64,000 nt of DNA. Origin: Epiperipatus broadwayi. Taxonomy: Eukaryota; Onychophora; Udeonychophora; Euonychophora; Peripatidae. Location of the stretch: assembly GCA_028023455.1 (NCBI GenBank), contig JAQFVV010012400.1, forward strand, positions 13,771,748 to 13,835,747, read 5' to 3'. The position numbers were made by a program, and so were the translations under genes. Below, piece by piece: positions 59,594 through 64,000 of the stretch. The first letter of the stretch is position 1. Every line of letters starts with the position of its first letter. The notes below the pieces were generated by a model, which saw nothing but the letters and a program-made list of their open reading frames with translations, did no database searches and had not been told where the DNA came from.

Positions 59594-59944
59594 CCAGACT
59601 ATCATCTTTACACACATATATAGTATAAGTGCTCAGATATATATTAAGATAGACTATCCTCATAGTTTAATGGACAGGCTTCAATCCACTCCACACTCCA
59701 ACTCTTCAACCGTCCATCCAATTGAAAATCTGATGATGGAATGCTCAAAGGCCACCCTGAGGCCGAGATTATTGTCACACCCATGTTGACCTAAGGTCAA
59801 TCTGAACCCCACATGTACAGGACATAATCCATTTAATACATATGCAAGGATGGGCAGACATCTCTATAATGTAATAACTGAAACACAGGCTTGTTATATA
59901 TCTGAGCACTTATACTATATATGTGTGTAAAGATGATAGTCTGG

Positions 59945-59988
59945 ACCAACTGATGATTGCTGATTTAGCATGAAATATGTATATTGGT
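59945..59988 (+). ncRNA. Hammerhead motif, inverted repeat C
   Basis: ACCAA, CUGAUGA, UUGCUGAUUUAGCAU, GAAA, AUAUGUAU, A, UUGGU. Stem III has one changed pair (A-U/G-U). Core intact. Confidence 0.55.
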
Positions 59989-60420
59989 GATTATTTATCT
60001 TTTCAGCATATATGTGTTTAGGTGTATCAGTGTTATTAGATAGATTGGAGAGAGGTGGGTGGTGTGAAAGTCTGTGCTCATATACCCTATATTACATATA
60101 TATAGCCACAGGTATATAACAAGCCTGTGTTTCAGTTATTACATTATAGAGATGTCTGCCCATCCTTGCATATGTATTAAATGGATTATGTCCTGTACAT
60201 GTGGGGTTCAGATTGACCTTAGGTCAACATGGGTGTGACAATAATCTCGGCCTCAGGGTGGCCTTTGAGCATTCCATCATCAGATTTTCAATTGGATGGA
60301 CGGTTGAAGAGTTGGGAGTGTGGAGTGGATTGAAGCCTGTCCATTAAACTATGAGGATAGTCTATCTTAATATATATCTGAGCACTTATACTATATATGT
60401 GTGTAAAGATGATAGTCTGG

Positions 60421-60464
60421 ACCAACAGATGATTGCTGGTTTAGCATGAAATACGTATATTGGT
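60421..60464 (+). ncRNA. Hammerhead motif, inverted repeat D, core mutated
   Basis: Same fold as the other copies, but the core reads CAGAUGA instead of CUGAUGA, which should abolish cleavage. Confidence 0.5.
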
Positions 60465-60587
60465 GATTATTTATCTTTTCAGCATATATGTGTTTAGGTG
60501 TATCAGTGTTATTAGATAGATTGGAGAGAGGTGGGTGGTGTGAAAGTCTGTGCTCATATACCCTATATTACATAATTTTAAAATATA

Positions 60588-61384
60588 GTGATTATTTTTT
60601 AAATAATATATTACAGTAATGATTAAAATTCAAAATTACAAATTATTAAACAAAATAAAATATTATTGCTTGCCATTTGAAAATACATTACTATATTTGA
60701 AGTTCCTTAATAAAACCTAGGATATATAAAAAAAAGTGAGTATTCAGAGAAAATTATAATGATTCTATTAAAAAACATAATACATGTAAAAATTTAAATT
60801 TAATAAAATTTATACGGATTTTTTTAAAGAAAAAAAAAACTCTAATTGTTAAATATATTATAAACTAATTTTTAAATCAACTATGATATAAAAATGGGGA
60901 GGGGGTAGATCTGTATACTATGATGCAATTATTATTTTGAACTTCCTACAATTTCAGAAGCCAGTGTTTATTTTTGATGTTGTTTGCTGGAAAATATTAA
61001 TCTAATCTTTCTACCAATCTATGCTTGGAAGTGCTCATGTAATGAGAAATTTCTCATGTATTCAGACACTTACTACAATGTAATCTTTTAAATGTCCCAA
61101 CCATGATTTATTAATAACAGATGTCTTCAATATGGTCAGGTAGCACTCACTAGTGAATGTTTTATGATTTGTGAATGGTAATTAATTTAATGCCATAGGA
61201 CTTTCATTTATTTTTTTAAAACATATATCTTTATTTTATGATCCTGTTTTATAAATTTTTTATTCAATTTGCCACAATAATATAAGCATAGAATTCTGTC
61301 AGTTCAATTGACTGTTCATTAATTTTGTGTTAAAATTGTATTTTCCTAGTGAACCCAAGTTTTCGTTAAGTTTCCTAAGAAAAA
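60588..61384. other. AT-rich non-coding sequence
   Basis: No gene seen. The last part may hold the decayed 5' end of the hAT element. Confidence 0.4.
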
Positions 61385-62865
61385 GTATACTCATTTATAT
61401 TCAACTGAATATTTGGTATATGGTTTCATTGACTTGCCAGTAAATGAAACCATGCCAATGTACTTATTGTGTCAAAAATTGCTTTCTAATAAAGCAATGA
61501 AACCATCTCAAAGTAAATATTTTCAAGATATTTATGAATAATTTAAAAAATATAATACCATAACCTAATCATTTGAAAAATAGTCAAAAAAAAAAAAAAA
61601 TATGCGCTCATGTCAAGTTATCACATATTTGAACTTCTTGCTAAAAATGGGGGGATCCATACTATTGGAGAAAAGTTACTAAAACCATATTTTGAAGAAT
61701 TTTCATCAATAATGATGCATCAGGACCCAGCAGATTTTCTGAAAAAATTTGCCGATTAGTGATAACACAATTAGACAGCAGATCAATGAAATGGCTGCTG
61801 ACATTAAAAGTAACTTGTTTATATGGTCCAAGCAAAATTTATTTTCTCTGGAAGTAGATGAGTCAACAGTTGTGGATAATAATATTCTTTTAATGACCTA
61901 TGTTTATTATTTCAATGAAAATAATTTGCAGTAAGAAGAAATGCTGTTTGTCAGTAATCATACTATGGATATAAAAGGTATATCCATTTATACTACAATT
62001 CAATCCTATTTTGAAAACCATAGCATACTATTAACAAATATGGTTGTTTGTGCAACAGATGGAGCACCAACAATGATTGACAGCTATCAAGGGTTTTTAG
62101 CACATTTGAAGAAAGAAATTCTCAACATACTATGCACCCATTGCACTAATCACAGACATCTTGCTGCTAAGCATATTTGACCCAGTTCACATTTATCTTG
62201 CAATTAACAGTTTTGTAAGACAGTGATAAAATGATGAAATTGAACATCACATACATTTTTGAATGAATAACCATTTATTTAATCTATGTGACAAATCATA
62301 TCTGATTAATTCTTCATACAAAACAAATTCACTCTCAAAGATGATTTTATAGTTAATGATTTGAAAATATATAGTAGTTATATTCACACAATCAAACTTG
62401 ACTTGGAAACCCATTTTCAAGATATTATCAACCTGGAAGTGAATGCATGGATAGTCTCCATTTAATGTGAATATAATGGAAGTTGAAATTAGGTTGCAAA
62501 AAAAGTTATGACAACTAAATTATGACCCTCAGAGTAAAATAAATTTCAATTAGAATATCTACAAATGTGGCAAATTAAAAAAATTCCCAAATTGTAAACA
62601 TGTTTATGGAATAAAATATTTTTACTCCTGATAGCCTTTGCAACTTCATATTTGGTGGAAGCAAGATTCAGTGCTATGAACAAACTTTTGACCAAAAAGA
62701 GAACCTGGAAGCAAGATTCAGTGCTATGAACAAACTTTTGACCAAAAAGAGAACCCGCTTGGATGTACACGAAAAAGGAGGCCTTAAATTATTTTTGATA
62801 AAACTAAAATTAAATAAAAACTATTTTGTTAACCAACATCAAGCCCAAGGCTCTCATTAAAAGTA
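61385..62865 (+). pseudogene. hAT transposase fossil, ZBED5/Buster-like
   Basis: Order follows the family. A BED zinc-finger relic (FIDLPVNETMPMYLLCQ then LLSNKAMKPSQSK, about 61420-61530) has lost its later zinc ligands. An open stretch at 61749-62180 reads VDESTVVDNNILLM, then EEMLF, VVCATDGAPTMIDSYQGF and CTHCTNHRHLAAKH, matching the LDEST, VGVCTDGAASM and WTHCxxHRxxLAS motifs that hold the first catalytic residues of the RNase-H-like core. The C-terminal dimerisation region follows at about 62625-62862 (YLVEARFSAMNKLLTKKR, then HQAQGSH). There are in-frame stops (61932-61934, 62178-62180), frame changes and a 50-bp tandem duplication (62655-62704 and 62705-62754). Terminal inverted repeats not identified. 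Dead. Confidence 0.8.
62655..62754 (+). repeat. 50-bp tandem duplication in the hAT C-terminus
   Basis: TGGAAGCAAGATTCAGTGCT begins at 62655 and again at 62705, and each unit ends AAAAAGAGAACC. It duplicates the segment encoding EARFSAMNKLLTKKR and shifts the frame. The two units look identical, so the event is recent or an assembly artefact. Confidence 0.85.
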
Positions 62866-63345
62866 ATTTCTACTAAATATTTATGTTTTGTGTATATATA
62901 TTAGTTATTACATATGTTGTTAATTTTTATTTTTATGTTGTTGTAATTATCACAATATATATACATAATAATGAATTCAGTTCTTGCATTAGGTCAGTTT
63001 TAAATTTTATTTTGTTTCTAGGTATGATTGCTCATATTCGTATTTGTTACTTCCTATATCTTATTCCCTGGTTATTTCTTAAAGTTATTTTTGTATAATA
63101 TTATGTTCTCTAAGAATATTTTCAAATTTTATGTTAGGTAAGCAGTAGGCATATTGTAATCTCTCCAAAATATGTAAAAGTGAGAGGTAAACAAAAAAGT
63201 TATTAAAGACTCCTGTTTTATAAGGTTTTCCTGCCTAAACGGTGTTTGTGATTGTCAATATATGTGTTGTGAAAAAAATTCAATAACAGACCAATGAGTT
63301 ATAGCACACACACTATTATTTCAAACAATTTTGACCAGTTTTAAA
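62866..63345. other. AT-rich non-coding sequence
   Basis: The frame at 62883-63098 has a hydrophobic low-complexity translation with no recognisable domain. No other feature seen. Confidence 0.4.
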
Positions 63346-63705
63346 ATTTGTTCTTTTAATGGTGTTGTTATAATATCAACTAACAAGGAATAAATGCTTT
63401 GTCTGAATTCTCTAACCTAAGGTTGGAATATAGGTATTAATAGATTGAGCAATAGTACCATTGTGCAAATTTGAGTTTTACACCATTATAACATTTCACT
63501 GATATGAAGAATTCCAAGAATAAATTAAATTAATGACTTTACAGCAAATCCAACATCATGCATTCTTTTCACTTATTGGATCCTTCCTGCCAAAAAAACC
63601 TTATAGCCGTCCCACCATTGTATTAAACTTCATTCCTCTGGGAGATAAGTTTCACTAAGAACAGCTATTGCGATCTTAAATTTTGACAGCTCCTTAGTCA
63701 CCAGT
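63346..63705 (-). pseudogene. RTE-like LINE endonuclease fragment
   Basis: Read downwards from 63705: ELSKFKIAIAVLSETYLPEE, a stop, WWDGYKVFLAGRI, a stop, then KRMHDVGFAVKSLI. This matches the apurinic-type endonuclease of RTE/CR1-like non-LTR retrotransposons (DIAALSETRLxGEG...GYTFFWSG...RRxxGVGFAIK). The SET glutamate, a catalytic residue of the family, is kept. A further weak match (TYIPTLG, then VDIITTPLKEQI in another frame) lies at about 63350-63450. Stops and frame changes show it is dead; the reverse transcriptase part is not visible. Confidence 0.65.
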
Positions 63706-64000
63706 ATATTTAGAAAGAAAAAAAGATTTATAATATACTTATTTTTAATACTATCATTAGTACAGGTATTATTATTTCTGTTCTATAATAAATAATTCTG
63801 TAGATATGATAAACTAATCAAACTGTTGGAGATAGGCCATTTTTAGATTACATTTTTTAGCTTCCTTCCATTTTCATGGTAGTCAGGTGAATTCCTAAAC
63901 AGAGATATCTAAACAATCTTAGCCAGCTAGAACTATGTCTCAAATCTAGTTCCAAACCAGCTCATCAGTAATTGTACTATCTCAAGCAAAAATCACAATT
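63706..64000. other. AT-rich non-coding sequence
   Basis: May contain the decayed start of the RTE-like element, which would lie here on the minus strand. Nothing else seen. Confidence 0.35.

Larger units (their letters stand above)
58924..60573. mobile_element. Retrozyme-like cluster: 475-bp repeats, two direct and two inverted
   Basis: TAATAACTGAAACACAGG recurs at 58922, 59397 and 59872, an exact 475-bp period. From about 59896 the repeat turns over, and two inverted copies, also about 475 bp apart, run to 60573. The whole insertion is flanked by a 14-bp duplication AATTTTAAAATATA (58910-58923 and 60574-60587), a length typical of target-primed or Penelope-type insertion rather than of DNA transposons. 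No protein is encoded; the frame at 59589-59789 is just the repeat. Each of the four copies contains a hammerhead-like motif. Tandem short repeats with a type-I hammerhead are the hallmark of metazoan retrozymes, which are thought to use Penelope-like enzymes. Confidence 0.7.

Noticed and set aside
58924-60573. CRISPR-like array
   Set aside because: Repeats are 475 bp, partly inverted and without short spacers; the context is eukaryotic.

Overview
This is a gene-poor, AT-rich stretch of animal nuclear genome. Eukaryotic signs are spliced exons, tRNA-derived and LTR repeats, and DNA-transposon fossils. The retrotransposon proteins (a coiled-coil Gag and a Ty3/gypsy Pol with an insect-type integrase) point weakly to an arthropod. 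I see no bacterial genes, CRISPR array, rRNA or intact tRNA gene. A 500-base run of N at 35743-36242 is an assembly gap.

Layout. 1-8463 is probably intron of a WDR37 homologue on the + strand. It holds a foldback repeat with three hammerhead-ribozyme motifs (1806-2238), a tRNA-derived SINE (about 4905-5160) and a Tigger-type non-autonomous DNA transposon with TA target duplication (7128-8082). The last coding exon of WDR37 lies at 8464-8586. 10910-11276 is an unrecognised open frame. 13453-13795 is a dead Tigger/pogo transposase fragment.

14320-35742 is a tandem array of one LTR retrotransposon read on the minus strand: LTR, gag, LTR, gag, LTR, running into the gap. The period is about 8.27 kb. 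The LTRs are very long (about 4.26 kb), and each internal region (about 4.0 kb) encodes only a 696-residue Gag, with no pol. A 746-bp piggyBac-like MITE sits in the first LTR only, so the other two LTRs give its empty site.

36248-42873 is a second, unrelated-looking Ty3/gypsy element with 1.35-kb LTRs and a 4-bp target duplication. Its gag is reduced to a stub and its pol is broken by one frameshift and one nonsense codon. A short spliced minus-strand exon of an unknown basic protein lies just beyond it (43029-43175).

43.2-64.0 kb is non-coding and rich in inverted repeats: a foldback with hammerhead relics (52395-52797), a near-perfect 1.15-kb palindrome (54086-55233), a decayed Penelope-like retroelement with inverted terminal arms and RT and GIY-YIG relics (about 55699-58200), a 475-bp-period repeat cluster with four hammerhead motifs and a 14-bp target duplication (58910-60587), a hAT transposase fossil of the ZBED5/Buster type (61385-62865) and an RTE-like endonuclease relic (63346-63705, minus).

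The most interesting theme is hammerhead ribozymes. Three separate repeat clusters carry type-I hammerhead cores with short palindromic stem III, the form known from Penelope-like elements and metazoan retrozymes, and a Penelope-like relic lies between two of them. All calls are by eye; none was tested by folding or database search.
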